From: DASUHT01 sp038230835
GTDB lineage: Bacteria > Actinomycetota > Thermoleophilia > Gaiellales > JAICJC01
DNA: 64,000 nucleotides
Assembly: GCA_038230835.1 (NCBI GenBank)
Contig: JBBRMM010000010.1
Span: forward strand, 1-64,000
Reading direction: 5' to 3'
The notes below the pieces were generated by a model. The model did not search any database, was not told the DNA's origin, and saw only the letters and a program-made list of their open reading frames with translations. Numbering within the stretch: position 1 is the stretch's first letter; the number at the start of each line of letters is the position of its first letter. The position numbers were made by a program, and so were the translations under genes. This document shows, one piece after another, positions 28,263 to 37,625 of the stretch.

Positions 28263-28640
28263 ATGAACTCCTCCGACGTCTGGCGGTACGCGCTCGCCGT
28301 GTTCCTCGTGCTCACGGCGGGCGGCCTCGGCTACGTCCTCCTGCGACTCGGCGGCACCCTGGAGCGCGTCAACGGGATGCTGGACGGCATCCTCGAGGAG
28401 CTGGTGCCGATGTTGTCCAAGGTGTCGACGTCGATCGACCACGTCAACCACGAGCTCGAGAAGGTCGGCAACATCACCACGTCCGCGGTCGATGCGACCG
28501 AGAAGGTCGACCAGACGGTGCGCGCGGTGTCCGACCTGATTCACAAGCCGGTCAAGGCCGCGGCCGGGTTCTCGGCCGGGGTCAAGCACGGGTTCGACTC
28601 GTTGAAGGCCAAGCGCGAGCGGCGCGGCGGGGTCGTGTAA
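28263..28640 (+). CDS. DUF948-type membrane protein
   Basis: This 125-aa protein starts at ATG 28263. One N-terminal transmembrane helix (about residues 9-28) is followed by a long amphipathic, coiled-coil-like region rich in Val/Asp/Asn heptads (LSKVSTSIDHVNHELEKVG). This pattern matches DUF948 proteins, whose role is unknown. It is 9 bp from mnmA and 9 bp from the next small gene, so these probably form one operon. Confidence 0.75.
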   Translation: MNSSDVWRYALAVFLVLTAGGLGYVLLRLGGTLERVNGMLDGILEELVPMLSKVSTSIDHVNHELEKVGNITTSAVDATEKVDQTVRAVSDLIHKPVKAAAGFSAGVKHGFDSLKAKRERRGGVV

Positions 28641-28649
28641 TCCGGCGCG

Positions 28650-28919
28650 ATGCGGCTGACGACCCTGCTCGGCCTCGGTATCGGCGCGGCGCTCCTGGGG
28701 AAACGCGTGCAGCAGATCGCCGAACGCGAGGGGCGGCCGCTGAGCGACGTCCTGGCTGATCTGCCGGCCCGCATCGCGCAGGACCTGCGCTCCTTCCCCG
28801 AGGATCTACGGATGGCCGCGGACGAGGCACGGCTGGCGGCAGAGCGGCGGTCGCACGAGGTGGACGAGGAGCTCGACTCCGCCTTCGACGCCGATGCCGA
28901 TTCCGACCCCGACGGCTAG
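28650..28919 (+). CDS. small hypothetical protein, acidic C-terminus
   Basis: This 89-aa protein starts at ATG 28650. A short hydrophobic N-terminus (LTTLLGLGIGAALLG) could be a membrane anchor or amphipathic helix. It is followed by a charged helical region and a very acidic tail (DSAFDADADSDPDG). I recognise no family. Its spacing suggests co-translation with the DUF948 gene. Confidence 0.65.
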   Translation: MRLTTLLGLGIGAALLGKRVQQIAEREGRPLSDVLADLPARIAQDLRSFPEDLRMAADEARLAAERRSHEVDEELDSAFDADADSDPDG

Positions 28920-28922
28920 CGG

Positions 28923-29339
28923 TTAGGCGGCGGGCTCGCCGGCGACGGCGCGTGCCAGGTCGCTGAGCAGAGCGTCGAGGGCGAACGGCTTCTGGTGGAA
29001 GGCGAACATTCCGAGCTCGCGCCCGCGCTCGATCGACGAACCGTCGACCATCACCGACGTCAGCACCACAGGGCAGTCGATCCCCTGCTGGCCCATCCGT
29101 TCGAGTACACCCAGCCCGTCCAGCAGGGGCATCCGCACATCCACCACCGCGGCTTCGAACGAGACGGCGCCCAGCAGGTCGAGTGCCTCGATACCGTTCG
29201 TCGCCTCGGTCACGTGGTACCCCTCGCCGGCGAGCGTGTCGCGGATCGCCGCCCGCAGGTCGCGGTGGTCGTCTACCACCAGGACGCGGGGGCCATGATG
29301 GGACGCTGCGGTTCTCGGGTCGGAGATACGCTCGCTCAC
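28923..29339 (-). CDS. stand-alone response-regulator receiver protein
   Basis: About 138 aa from GTG 29339, chosen because upstream residues look non-conserved; an ATG at 29384 is possible. The CheY-like receiver has VLVVDDH with the acidic pair, phospho-acceptor Asp in AAVVDVRMPLLDG, Thr/Ser in VVLTSVM and Lys in FHQKPF. There is no output domain. No kinase is adjacent. It is transcribed away from alaS. Confidence 0.85.
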   Translation of the reverse strand: MSERISDPRTAASHHGPRVLVVDDHRDLRAAIRDTLAGEGYHVTEATNGIEALDLLGAVSFEAAVVDVRMPLLDGLGVLERMGQQGIDCPVVLTSVMVDGSSIERGRELGMFAFHQKPFALDALLSDLARAVAGEPAA

Positions 29340-29457
29340 AGCCGGTGTATTCGGCCGGCCCGCCACACCCCGCCATCCACGCAATGCGGTAACGAGGGGT
29401 CACCGGTCGGGTATCGGGCCACGGCCTCGCGGCGGTCGCCGTCGATACACTGCGACG

Positions 29458-32028
29458 ATGCACTCGCACGAGATCCGCCGCCGGTTCACCGACTTCTTCG
29501 CCGCGCGCGGCCACCGCTCGCTCCCCGGCGGCTCGCTGGTGCCGCCGGCCTGGGATCAGAGCGTGCTGATCACGACCGCCGGCATGCAGCCGTTGAAGCA
29601 GTACTTCCTCGGGCTCGAGCAGCCGCCGGCGCTTCGGCTGACCACCGTTCAGAAGTCGTTTCGCGCGGTCGACATCGAGGAGGTCGGCCGCACGGCGCGC
29701 CACCTCACGTTCTTCGAGATGCTCGGCAACTTCTCCATCGGCGACTACTTCAAGGCCGAGGCGACCCGCGCCGCGTGGGATCTCGTGACGGCGGCCGACG
29801 GCTGGGGTTTTGACCCGGACCGGATCTGGACGACCGTCTTTCGGGGCGATGACAGCGTGCCCGCCGACGAAGAGGCGGTCGCGCTGTGGCGCGAGATCGG
29901 GGTGCCGGAGTCGCGGATCGTGCGACTGGGGGCCGACAACTTCTGGCAGGCCGGGCCGGTGGGCCCGTGCGGGCCGAGCTCGGAGCTCTACTACGACCGC
30001 GGCGAGCGGCTCGGCTGCGGCCGGCCCGAGTGCGTCCCCGGCTGCGACTGCGACCGCTTCCTCGAGTTCTGGAACCTGGTCTTCATGCAGTACAACATGC
30101 TGGAGGGTGGCGCATTGGAGCCGCTTCCGCGGCCGAGCATCGACACCGGCTCAGGTGTCGAGCGGGTGGCGGCGCTCGTCCAGGGTGTGGACACGGTGTT
30201 CGACACGGACATCTTCGCCGGCCTGATCGACGCGCTGTGCGGCTGGAGCGGAGCCGCCTACGGCCGTGACCCTGCCGTCACCAAGTCGCTCAAGGTGCTG
30301 GCCGACCATGGCCGATCGATGGCGTTCCTGGCCACCGACGGGATCGAGCCGGACAACGAAGGCCGCGGATACGTGTTGCGGCGGGTGATCCGGAGGGCCG
30401 TCCTGCACGGGTCGCGGATCGGCCTCGACGAGCCGTTCGTGGTGCGGCTGCACGCTCGGGTGGCTGAGCTCATGGGCGAGGCGTATCCCGAGCTGCGACG
30501 CGAGCTGCATGGGGTTGCCGAGCTGCTGCAGGGCGAGGAGGAGCGGTTCACGCGAACCCTTGAGACCGGAGGGCGCATGCTCGACGAGCTGCTTGCTGCC
30601 GGCGCTGCGCTGTCAGCCGACGACGCATTTCGCCTGCACGACACGTACGGCTTCCCGTTCGAACTGACCGCCGAGATTGCCGCCGAGCACGGTCGCGCGA
30701 TCGACGAGGCGGGGTTCGCGGAGCTGATGGAGCAGCAGCGCAGCCGGGCGCGGGCTGCCGTCGGTGGTCGAGGCGGCGAGGAGGCGGGTGTGTTCGCCCG
30801 CGAGGCGGGCTTCACCACCGAGTTCGTCGGCTACGAGTCGCTCGACCTGACCACGCAGATCGGTGCCCTCCGTGTACAGGATGACGGCGGGCTGTTGCTC
30901 AAGCTGCACGAGTCGCCGTTCTACGCCAAGGGCGGTGGGCAGGTGGCTGACGCCGGCTGGATCGAGTCGGAGACTGGTCGCGCGGCGGTCACCGACGTGA
31001 TCCGGATCGACGACGACCAGGTGATCGTGGCCTCCCTCGAGCGGGGATCGCTGGCGGTCGGCGAGCGTGTCCGCGTGCACGTCGATACGTCGCTGCGGCG
31101 CCCGACCGTGGCCAACCACACGGCGACCCACCTGCTGCACAACGCGCTTCGCAGGGTGCTCGGCGAGCACGTCACGCAGGCCGGGTCATACGTCGGCCCC
31201 GACAAGCTGCGCTTCGACTTCCGGCACGGAGCGTCGCTGACGCCCGAGGAGCTGAGCCAGGTCGAGGAGATCGTGAACCGCGAGGTGGTCGCCAACCACC
31301 CGCTGCACGTCTTCGTCACCGCCCGCGACCATGCCCGCGAGCTGGGGGCGATGATGCTGTTCGGCGAGAAGTACGGCGAGCACGTGAGGGTGGTCGAGGT
31401 GGCCGGGGTGTCCCGCGAGCTGTGCGGCGGGACGCACGTCCGCAGCACCGCCGAGGTGGGGCCGTTCGTGGTGCTGCGCGAGACCAGCTCGTCGCAGGGC
31501 GTGCGGCGGATCGAGGCGATCACCGCCGGCGCGGCGCTCGACCATCTGCGTGCGCGCTCGCGGGAGGCCGACCGGTTGACGCACGAGCTCGCCGAGCGCG
31601 ACACCGAGATCAAGCGCCTGAAGGCGCGCGCCCCGCAGGCCGCGTCAGCCAACGGTGGCGAGGCTGCGCTGGCCGACAGCGCGGTCGAGCAGGCCGGGCT
31701 GCGGGTCGTCGCTGCGGCCATCGAGGGCGCGGACTCGGATCGGCTGCTCGAGGTGTCCGACCGCCTGAAGGCCCAGCTGGCACCGGCGGCGGTGGTGTTG
31801 GGCTCGGCGGCGGAGGGCAAGGTGCACCTGGTTGCGAACTTCGGCGACGGCGCTGTGGAGCGTGGCCTGTCGGCGGTCGACGTGATCCGCGAGGTGGCGC
31901 CGATGGTCGGCGGAGGAGGCGGCGGACGGCCCACCATGGCGCGCGCCGGCGGCAGCGACCCGGCCGGTCTCGACCAGGCGCTCGCCCAGGCCAAGGCCAG
32001 CATCCTGGCGACGCTGGGCGGCGGATGA
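29458..32028 (+). CDS. alaS: alanyl-tRNA synthetase
   Basis: This 856-aa protein starts at ATG 29458. The class II catalytic core includes TTAGMQPLKQYF and motif 2 region KSFRAVDIEEVG. The editing domain has NHTATHLLHNALRRVLG and CGGTHVRST, which provide zinc ligands. The C-Ala domain contains a glycine-rich GGGGGGRPTMARAGG. The length is normal. It charges tRNA-Ala and clears mischarged Ser/Gly. It overlaps ruvX by 4 bp (ATGA). Confidence 0.97.
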   Translation: MHSHEIRRRFTDFFAARGHRSLPGGSLVPPAWDQSVLITTAGMQPLKQYFLGLEQPPALRLTTVQKSFRAVDIEEVGRTARHLTFFEMLGNFSIGDYFKAEATRAAWDLVTAADGWGFDPDRIWTTVFRGDDSVPADEEAVALWREIGVPESRIVRLGADNFWQAGPVGPCGPSSELYYDRGERLGCGRPECVPGCDCDRFLEFWNLVFMQYNMLEGGALEPLPRPSIDTGSGVERVAALVQGVDTVFDTDIFAGLIDALCGWSGAAYGRDPAVTKSLKVLADHGRSMAFLATDGIEPDNEGRGYVLRRVIRRAVLHGSRIGLDEPFVVRLHARVAELMGEAYPELRRELHGVAELLQGEEERFTRTLETGGRMLDELLAAGAALSADDAFRLHDTYGFPFELTAEIAAEHGRAIDEAGFAELMEQQRSRARAAVGGRGGEEAGVFAREAGFTTEFVGYESLDLTTQIGALRVQDDGGLLLKLHESPFYAKGGGQVADAGWIESETGRAAVTDVIRIDDDQVIVASLERGSLAVGERVRVHVDTSLRRPTVANHTATHLLHNALRRVLGEHVTQAGSYVGPDKLRFDFRHGASLTPEELSQVEEIVNREVVANHPLHVFVTARDHARELGAMMLFGEKYGEHVRVVEVAGVSRELCGGTHVRSTAEVGPFVVLRETSSSQGVRRIEAITAGAALDHLRARSREADRLTHELAERDTEIKRLKARAPQAASANGGEAALADSAVEQAGLRVVAAAIEGADSDRLLEVSDRLKAQLAPAAVVLGSAAEGKVHLVANFGDGAVERGLSAVDVIREVAPMVGGGGGGRPTMARAGGSDPAGLDQALAQAKASILATLGGG

Positions 32029-32408
32029 AGGTGCTGGCGATCGACTACGGCCGCGCCCGCACGGGCCTCGCGATAAGCGACGAGACGGGGACGCTGGCCC
32101 GGCCGCTGGGAGTGGTGCGGCGGGTCGGCTCGGCGGCCGGGCGGGCCGAGTTGCTGGCCCGCATCAACGAGCACGCCCCGGACCGGGTGGTGGTCGGCCT
32201 GCCGCTGTCGCTGGACGGCCGGCGCGGGCCGCAGGCGGGCGAGACGCTGCGCTTCGTGGGCGCGCTGCAGGCGGACTGCCCAGTGCCCGTCGAGACGTAC
32301 GACGAGCGCTTCACGACCGCCATGGCGAAGCGGCTGTCGGGCAAAGACGACGACGCGGTGGCGGCGGCCCACCTGCTCGAAGGGTACCTGCGGCGATTCG
32401 CCGGCTGA
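32025..32408 (+). CDS. ruvX: RuvX/YqgF Holliday-junction-resolvase-fold protein
   Basis: This 127-aa protein starts at ATG 32025. It is RNase-H-like: VLAIDYGRARTGLAIS at the start, VVVGLPLSLDG in the middle, DERFTT and the C-terminal DDAVAAAHLL with acidic metal ligands. In bacteria the family is linked to pre-16S rRNA 5'-end processing. The order alaS-ruvX-mltG-aroE is common in bacteria and fits here. Confidence 0.92.
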   Translation: MKVLAIDYGRARTGLAISDETGTLARPLGVVRRVGSAAGRAELLARINEHAPDRVVVGLPLSLDGRRGPQAGETLRFVGALQADCPVPVETYDERFTTAMAKRLSGKDDDAVAAAHLLEGYLRRFAG

Positions 32409-32419
32409 TCGTCCTCATC

Positions 32420-33382
32420 GTGCTCGCCGCCGCGGTCGTCGTTGCGTTCTCCGGCCTGCGGTCGCTGTTCGCCGACGCGTCCAAACCGGCCGCCGCTCCG
32501 CACGGTCCACCGATCTACGTGGTCATTCCGGCCGGTGCCGACGGGCAGCAGATCGGGCAGATCCTGCAGAGCAGGGGGGTGCTCGCCGACGGCGGCCGTT
32601 TCCGCGACTACGCGAAGGGCAAGGGCCAGGGCTCGAGCTTCAAGGCAGGGGCGTATGCGTTCCGAGCCGGAGAGGACTACGACGCGATCATCGCCCGCCT
32701 GGACACCGGTCCGCCGGTGCCGCACACCGTCAGCCTGCTCGTTCCCGAGGGCTACCGCGACACCCAGATCGCCTCCAGGCTGAGCTCGGTCGGGATCAGC
32801 CCCAGCGTGTGGCTGCGGGCGGTGAGCGCCGCCGCCCCGCCGGCCGGGTTCGGGCACCACGTGAACATGGAGGGGTTCATGTTCCCGGCCACCTATCAGG
32901 TGCGTCCCGGCGAGACCGCAGCGACCCTGGTCGGTCAGGAGCTGGTGGCGTTCCGGGCCAACGTCGCCGGGGTCGACCTGAGCTACGCGCGGGCCCACAA
33001 CCTGACGCCCTACGACGTGCTCATCATCGCCTCGATGATCGAGCGCGAGGCGAGGGTACCGGGCGACCGGGCCAAGGTGGCGGCGGTGATCTACAACCGG
33101 CTGCACCGGCACATGGCGCTCGGCATCGACGCCACGATCCTCTACCACCTGGGCTCGTGGACGGCGGTGATCCACCAGTCCGACATCGACAGCCGCGAGC
33201 CCTACAACACGCGCGTGCATCGCGGTCTGCCGCCGACGCCGATCTGCAATCCGGGCCTTGCCGCGATCCAGGCGGCCGCCCACCCCGCGCACGTCGACTA
33301 TCTGTACTACCTGGCCATTCCCGGCAAGGCAGCCCAGTACTTCACCGCCAGCTACAAGGATTTCGTTGCCCATGGCGGCTGA
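32420..33382 (+). CDS. mltG: endolytic peptidoglycan transglycosylase MltG
   Basis: About 320 aa from GTG 32420. The hydrophobic N-terminus is a membrane anchor and may begin a few codons earlier. A LysM-like subdomain precedes the YceG domain. NMEGFMFPATYQV, then ASMIEREAR with the catalytic Glu, and TRVHRGLPPTPICNPGLAAI are diagnostic. It cuts nascent glycan strands to set their length. It overlaps aroE by 11 bp. Confidence 0.93.
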   Translation: MLAAAVVVAFSGLRSLFADASKPAAAPHGPPIYVVIPAGADGQQIGQILQSRGVLADGGRFRDYAKGKGQGSSFKAGAYAFRAGEDYDAIIARLDTGPPVPHTVSLLVPEGYRDTQIASRLSSVGISPSVWLRAVSAAAPPAGFGHHVNMEGFMFPATYQVRPGETAATLVGQELVAFRANVAGVDLSYARAHNLTPYDVLIIASMIEREARVPGDRAKVAAVIYNRLHRHMALGIDATILYHLGSWTAVIHQSDIDSREPYNTRVHRGLPPTPICNPGLAAIQAAAHPAHVDYLYYLAIPGKAAQYFTASYKDFVAHGG

Positions 33383-34157
33383 CCGGCGGCGTGCTGCGGT
33401 GATCGGACATCCGGTGGCGCACTCGCGGTCGCCGCGGATGCACAACGCCGCGTACGCGGCGCTCGGGCTGGACTGGGAGTACGACGCGCTCGACGTGGCT
33501 CCGGACGACCTGGAGGAGTTCGTGCGCGCGCTGCCGGCCGGTGACCTGGTCGGTGTCAACGTCACCATCCCACACAAGATGCAGGTGCTCCAACTGTGCG
33601 GCTCGCTGTCGGCAGAGGCCAGGCGCGCCGGGTCGGTGAACACGATCGTGGTCGGTGGCGACGGCCGGTTGCATGGGGACTCGACCGACGGCCGCGGTCT
33701 GCTGTGGGCGATCGGCGAGACCGACCCGGGGGCCGCGCTCGTGCTGGGCGCGGGAGGCTCGGCGCGGGCGGCGGTGGCGGCGCTGCAGGATGCCGGGTGG
33801 CTGGTGGCCGTGAGCGCTCGCCGGCCCGAGGCCGCATCCCAGCTCGGCGTGGAGGTCGTGCCGTGGCCGCCGGTCGACCTGCCGGAGCTGGTGGTGAACG
33901 CCACCCCGATCGGTCAGGCCGGCGACCTGGTCTCGCTGCCCCTCGACCCGGCGCTGCTGCGCCCCGGCCAGACCGTGGTCGACCTGGCGTACCGCGGTGA
34001 TGGACTGCCGACGGCCCTCGCGCGCGCCGGCGAGCGTGCCGGGGCACGGGCCGTGGACGGTCTGGACGTGCTGGTGGGCCAGGGGCTGCTGGCGTTCGAG
34101 CTGCTGACCGGGGTCAGCCCGCCGGTCGACGTCATGCGCGCGGCGGCCCGCTCGTAA
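33372..34157 (+). CDS. aroE: shikimate 5-dehydrogenase
   Basis: This 261-aa protein starts at ATG 33372. The substrate-binding domain has GHPVAHSRSPRMHN and NVTIPHK with the catalytic Lys. STDGRG follows, then the NADP Rossmann motif VLGAGGSARAAVAAL, NATPIGQ, and LVGQGLLAFEL. It reduces 3-dehydroshikimate to shikimate. It is the first of the local shikimate genes (aroE, aroC, aroK-aroB, then aroQ far downstream). Confidence 0.95.
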   Translation: MAADRRRAAVIGHPVAHSRSPRMHNAAYAALGLDWEYDALDVAPDDLEEFVRALPAGDLVGVNVTIPHKMQVLQLCGSLSAEARRAGSVNTIVVGGDGRLHGDSTDGRGLLWAIGETDPGAALVLGAGGSARAAVAALQDAGWLVAVSARRPEAASQLGVEVVPWPPVDLPELVVNATPIGQAGDLVSLPLDPALLRPGQTVVDLAYRGDGLPTALARAGERAGARAVDGLDVLVGQGLLAFELLTGVSPPVDVMRAAARS

Positions 34158-34206
34158 CCGTTCGGCGGGTCTACAGGTCGGGTGTCGAGCCGCCGATAGC
34201 CCGGTT

Positions 34207-34842
34207 ATGGAACTGGTATTGCCCCTAGCCGGATTCGGCTTCGCGCTCGGGTGGCCGCTCGAGCGGCTGATTCAGCACTTCCCTCTGGGTCAGGGCACCG
34301 CCCCGTCGGCTCGCCGCCGGTGGGTCGTGGCCGCACTCACGGCCCTGCTCTTCGCGGCCATGGCCCTGCGCATCGGCTTCCACCCGCGGCTCGTGCCGGC
34401 TCTGCTGCTGACAGCGCTCGTGGTGCCGGCATCGGCGATCGACCTCAACCACCGGATCATCCCCAATGCGATCAACTTCCCCGGTGCGGCGCTGGTCTAC
34501 CTGACCGCCGTCATCGCACAGCCCGAGCGCTGGGCGGAGCTGCTCGTCGGCGGCCTCGGTGGCTTCCTCTTCCTCGGGTTGGCGTGGGCCGTCTACCGCC
34601 AGGGCATGGGACTCGGGGACGTCAAGATGGCGCTGATGATCGGCCTGGCGCTCGGCCGCTACGCCGCGGTCGCGCTCTTCATGGCGTTCCTGCTCTCGTC
34701 GATCCCGAGTCTGGCCATGATCGCCGTCAAGGGCCGCAAAGGTCTCAAGACCACGCTCCCGCTCGGTCCCTTCCTGGCCGCCGGAGCGGTCGTCGCGCTC
34801 CTTTTCGGGCCGGCGATGTGGACCGCCTACTGGGGCGGCTGA
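34207..34842 (+). CDS. A24 prepilin peptidase, short form
   Basis: This 211-aa integral membrane protein starts at ATG 34207. The two catalytic Asp of the aspartyl protease are in ASAIDLNHRIIPN and GMGLGDVKM (the GxGD motif). The N-terminal cytoplasmic Cys-rich/N-methyltransferase region of PilD is missing, so this is a peptidase-only form like TadV/FppA. It could process the two prepilin-like proteins at 7.0 and 8.5 kb. The aroE-aroC setting is shared with other Actinobacteria only by recollection. Confidence 0.88.
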   Translation: MELVLPLAGFGFALGWPLERLIQHFPLGQGTAPSARRRWVVAALTALLFAAMALRIGFHPRLVPALLLTALVVPASAIDLNHRIIPNAINFPGAALVYLTAVIAQPERWAELLVGGLGGFLFLGLAWAVYRQGMGLGDVKMALMIGLALGRYAAVALFMAFLLSSIPSLAMIAVKGRKGLKTTLPLGPFLAAGAVVALLFGPAMWTAYWGG

Positions 34843-34891
34843 GCTCCCCGCGTACGCCTCCGGCAGGGCCCTCGATTAGGCTCCACCGACC

Positions 34892-36076
34892 ATGGAGCTG
34901 TCCTACGTCACCGCCGGCGAATCTCACGGCCCGGGCCTGACCGTCGTCATCAGCGGGCTTCCGGCCGGCCTCGAGCTCGACCACGAGCTGATCCGGGGTG
35001 ACCTCGCCCGGCGTCAGGCCGGGTACGGCCGCAGCCCGCGCCAGAAGCTCGAGACCGACGACGTCGAGCCGCGCGGAGGTCTGCGCCACGGCCGCACGCT
35101 GGGCAGTCCGCTGGCCTTCTTCATCCAGAACCGCGACCACCGCAACTGGACGGCGCCGATGAGCCCGTGGCCGGTCGAGCCGGCCGAGCTCGATGAGTTC
35201 GGCTGGCGAGGCAAGCCGATCACGTTGCCGCGGCCCGGACATGCCGACCTGGCGGGGGTGCTCAAGTACGGGCACGACGATGTGCGCAACGTGCTCGAGC
35301 GCGCAAGCGCGCGAGAGACCGCCGCCCGCGTCGCCGCGGGCGCCGTGGCCAGGGCGCTGATGCGCACCATCGGGATCGAGGTGCGATCGCACGTGCTGCA
35401 GCTGGGCACGGTGCGTGCGACCCCGCCGGCGTGGCTGTCGATGGCCGATTTCGAGCGCGCCGAGGCCTCGCAGGTGCGCTGCCTCGACCCGGATGCCGAG
35501 GCTGCGATGATCGCCGAGATCGAGGCCGCCAAGGGCGACCGCGACACGCTGGGCGGGATCACGGAGGTGCGGGCGTTCGGCGTTCCTCCGGGGCTGGGTT
35601 CGCACGTCTCGGCCGACCGTCGGCTGGACGGTCGGCTGGCTGCGGCCATGCTTTCGATCCAGTCGGCCAAGGGGGTCGAGATCGGCGATGCCGTGGCCTC
35701 GGCGTCCAAGCGCGGCTCGTCGGTGCACGACGAGATCTTCCACTCCGAAGACCGCGGCTACCACCGTCAGACCGACCGCGCCGGCGGCATTGAGGGTGGC
35801 ATGTCGAACGGGTCGGAGATCGTGGTGCGGACGTACTGGAAGCCGATCCCGACGCTGATGCGGCCGCTGCGGTCGGTTGAGCTGGGCTCCCACGAACCGC
35901 GCGAGGCGCATGTCGAGCGAAGCGATGTGACGGTGCTGCCGGCCGCTGCCGTGGTCGCCGAGGCGGCGGTGGCGTTCGAGCTCGCGCGAGCCGCGCTGGA
36001 CAAGTTCGGCGGCGACTCCGTGGCTGATTTCGTCGCGGCTCACGCGGCCTACGTGCGGCGCATCGCCGGCGCATGA
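34892..36076 (+). CDS. aroC: chorismate synthase
   Basis: This 394-aa protein starts at ATG 34892. It shows TAGESHGPGL at residues 7-16, RRQAGYGRSPRQKLETDDVE, HRNW, RPGHADLAGVLKYG, and AGGIEGGMSNGSEIVVR. All are hallmarks of chorismate synthase, which uses reduced FMN to make chorismate from EPSP. It overlaps the next gene by 4 bp (ATGA). Confidence 0.97.
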   Translation: MELSYVTAGESHGPGLTVVISGLPAGLELDHELIRGDLARRQAGYGRSPRQKLETDDVEPRGGLRHGRTLGSPLAFFIQNRDHRNWTAPMSPWPVEPAELDEFGWRGKPITLPRPGHADLAGVLKYGHDDVRNVLERASARETAARVAAGAVARALMRTIGIEVRSHVLQLGTVRATPPAWLSMADFERAEASQVRCLDPDAEAAMIAEIEAAKGDRDTLGGITEVRAFGVPPGLGSHVSADRRLDGRLAAAMLSIQSAKGVEIGDAVASASKRGSSVHDEIFHSEDRGYHRQTDRAGGIEGGMSNGSEIVVRTYWKPIPTLMRPLRSVELGSHEPREAHVERSDVTVLPAAAVVAEAAVAFELARAALDKFGGDSVADFVAAHAAYVRRIAGA

Positions 36077-37569
36077 TCCCCGGCCCGTTTCGCAACCTGG
36101 TGCTGATCGGGTTCATGGGCGCGGGCAAGACCACCGTCGCCGCCGGCCTGGCCGAGCGGCTGGGCTGGAGGGCGCTGGACGCCGACGCCGAGATCGAGCG
36201 AGAGGCGGGCAAGCCGGTCGCGCTCATCTTCGCCGACGACGGCGAGCCGGCCTTCCGTGCGCTGGAGGAGCGTGTCGTCGCCCGCCTGCTGGCCGAGACC
36301 GGCGCGGTGATCGCGCTGGGCGGCGGTGCCGTCGGCTCAGCGGTGACCCGCGAGCGTCTGCGTGACGGCTCGTTCACGGTGCTCCTTGACGTATCTCCCC
36401 AGGTCGCCTGGCGGCGGGTCGAGGCGGCCGCCGGCGATCGCCCGCTGGCCGCGGAGGCGCGCGCGTTCGAGGAACTGTATGAGGGTCGCCGAGACGTGTA
36501 CCACACCGCCGCCGACGCTCTGGTGGATGCCGACGAGCTGACCGGCGGCGAGCCGTTGCTGGCGCCGATCGCCCGCCAGAGTGCACTCAGCGAGCTGCCC
36601 CGGCTGATCGGTGCGCGGCGCGCGGCGCTGATCGCCGACCGTGCCGTGCTGCGTGTCGTGGGGGCGCCGTTCGACCCGTTCGTGACTGTCCGCCTGCCGG
36701 TCGGCGAGGCGGCGAAGACGGTCGCCGTCGCCCGCCAGGCGTGGTCGCGGCTGGCCGAATTCGGCCTGGAGCGAGGCGATGTCGTGGTCGGGCTGGGGGG
36801 CGGCGCGGCCACCGATCTGGCGGGGTTCGTCGCCGCCACCTACCAGCGCGGCGTGCCGTGGATCGCGGTGCCGACGTCGCTGGTCGGCATGGTGGACGCG
36901 GGCATCGGCGGCAAGACCGGGATCGACCTGCCGGCGGCCAAGAATTACGTCGGGGCGTTCCACCAGCCGGAGTGGGTGGTGGCCGACCCCGCCATGCTGG
37001 ACACACTGCCGGTGCGGGAGTGGGCGTGCGGGTTCGCCGAGGTGGTGAAGACCGCGCTTCTGGCCGGCGGCCGGCTGTGGGAGCTCGTGCGCGGCTGGGA
37101 GCCGGGGCGCGGATCGCCCGAGGAGCGTCTGGAGCTGATCCGCCGCTGCGCCGCATTCAAGGTGCGTGTGGTCGCCGCCGACCCGACCGAACAGGGTGTG
37201 CGCGCGGTGCTCAACCTCGGTCATACGATCGGACACGCGATCGAGGTGGCCACCGGCTACAAGGCGTTCGCCCACGGTGAGGCGGTGGCGATCGGGCTGC
37301 TGCCGTCACTGTGGCTCTCCGCGCGAGTGTGCGGGCTTGATCCCGACGTCGAGGGCCAGGTGCGGGAGCTGCTGCGCTTCCACGAGCTGCCGATCGCGGC
37401 CCGCAACGTGGGCGCCGACCAGGTGATCGAGGCGATGTCCCGGGACAAGAAGGCCCGCGCGGGGCGGGTCCGGTTCGCGCTGCTGGAGGCGGTCGGCCGG
37501 CCCGTGTTCGATATCGATCCGGGGGACGACCTGGTGCGCGAGGCGGTGGAGCGGGCGGTCGCGGGCTGA
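36073..37569 (+). CDS. aroKB: shikimate kinase / 3-dehydroquinate synthase fusion
   Basis: This 498-aa bifunctional protein starts at ATG 36073. Residues 1-165 are shikimate kinase: Walker A GFMGAGKTT, the shikimate-binding DAEIE, and GGGAVGS. Residues about 175-498 are 3-dehydroquinate synthase: VGLGGGAATDLAGFVAATY, PTSLVGMVDAGIGGKTG, FAEVVKTALL, NLGHTIGHAIE. One polypeptide therefore supplies two non-consecutive steps of the shikimate pathway. It is coupled to aroC and followed by a strong hairpin. Confidence 0.95.
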   Translation: MIPGPFRNLVLIGFMGAGKTTVAAGLAERLGWRALDADAEIEREAGKPVALIFADDGEPAFRALEERVVARLLAETGAVIALGGGAVGSAVTRERLRDGSFTVLLDVSPQVAWRRVEAAAGDRPLAAEARAFEELYEGRRDVYHTAADALVDADELTGGEPLLAPIARQSALSELPRLIGARRAALIADRAVLRVVGAPFDPFVTVRLPVGEAAKTVAVARQAWSRLAEFGLERGDVVVGLGGGAATDLAGFVAATYQRGVPWIAVPTSLVGMVDAGIGGKTGIDLPAAKNYVGAFHQPEWVVADPAMLDTLPVREWACGFAEVVKTALLAGGRLWELVRGWEPGRGSPEERLELIRRCAAFKVRVVAADPTEQGVRAVLNLGHTIGHAIEVATGYKAFAHGEAVAIGLLPSLWLSARVCGLDPDVEGQVRELLRFHELPIAARNVGADQVIEAMSRDKKARAGRVRFALLEAVGRPVFDIDPGDDLVREAVERAVAG

Positions 37570-37584
37570 GCTTCTCAGTCCGGT

Positions 37585-37612
37585 GCCCGGGCGACCTCGG
37601 CGTCGCCCGGGC
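37585..37612. terminator. probable bidirectional terminator between convergent genes
   Basis: GCCCGGGCGAC (37585-37595) pairs perfectly with GTCGCCCGGGC (37602-37612) around a 6-nt loop. It lies between the ends of aroKB (+) and the GerMN gene (-). No long U-run follows, as is often the case in GC-rich actinobacteria. Confidence 0.7.
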
Positions 37613-37625
37613 GTGTGCGTATAGG

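Noticed and set aside
29340..29457. T-box or other leader RNA before alaS
   Set aside because: The gap is too short and no specifier stem or antiterminator is visible.
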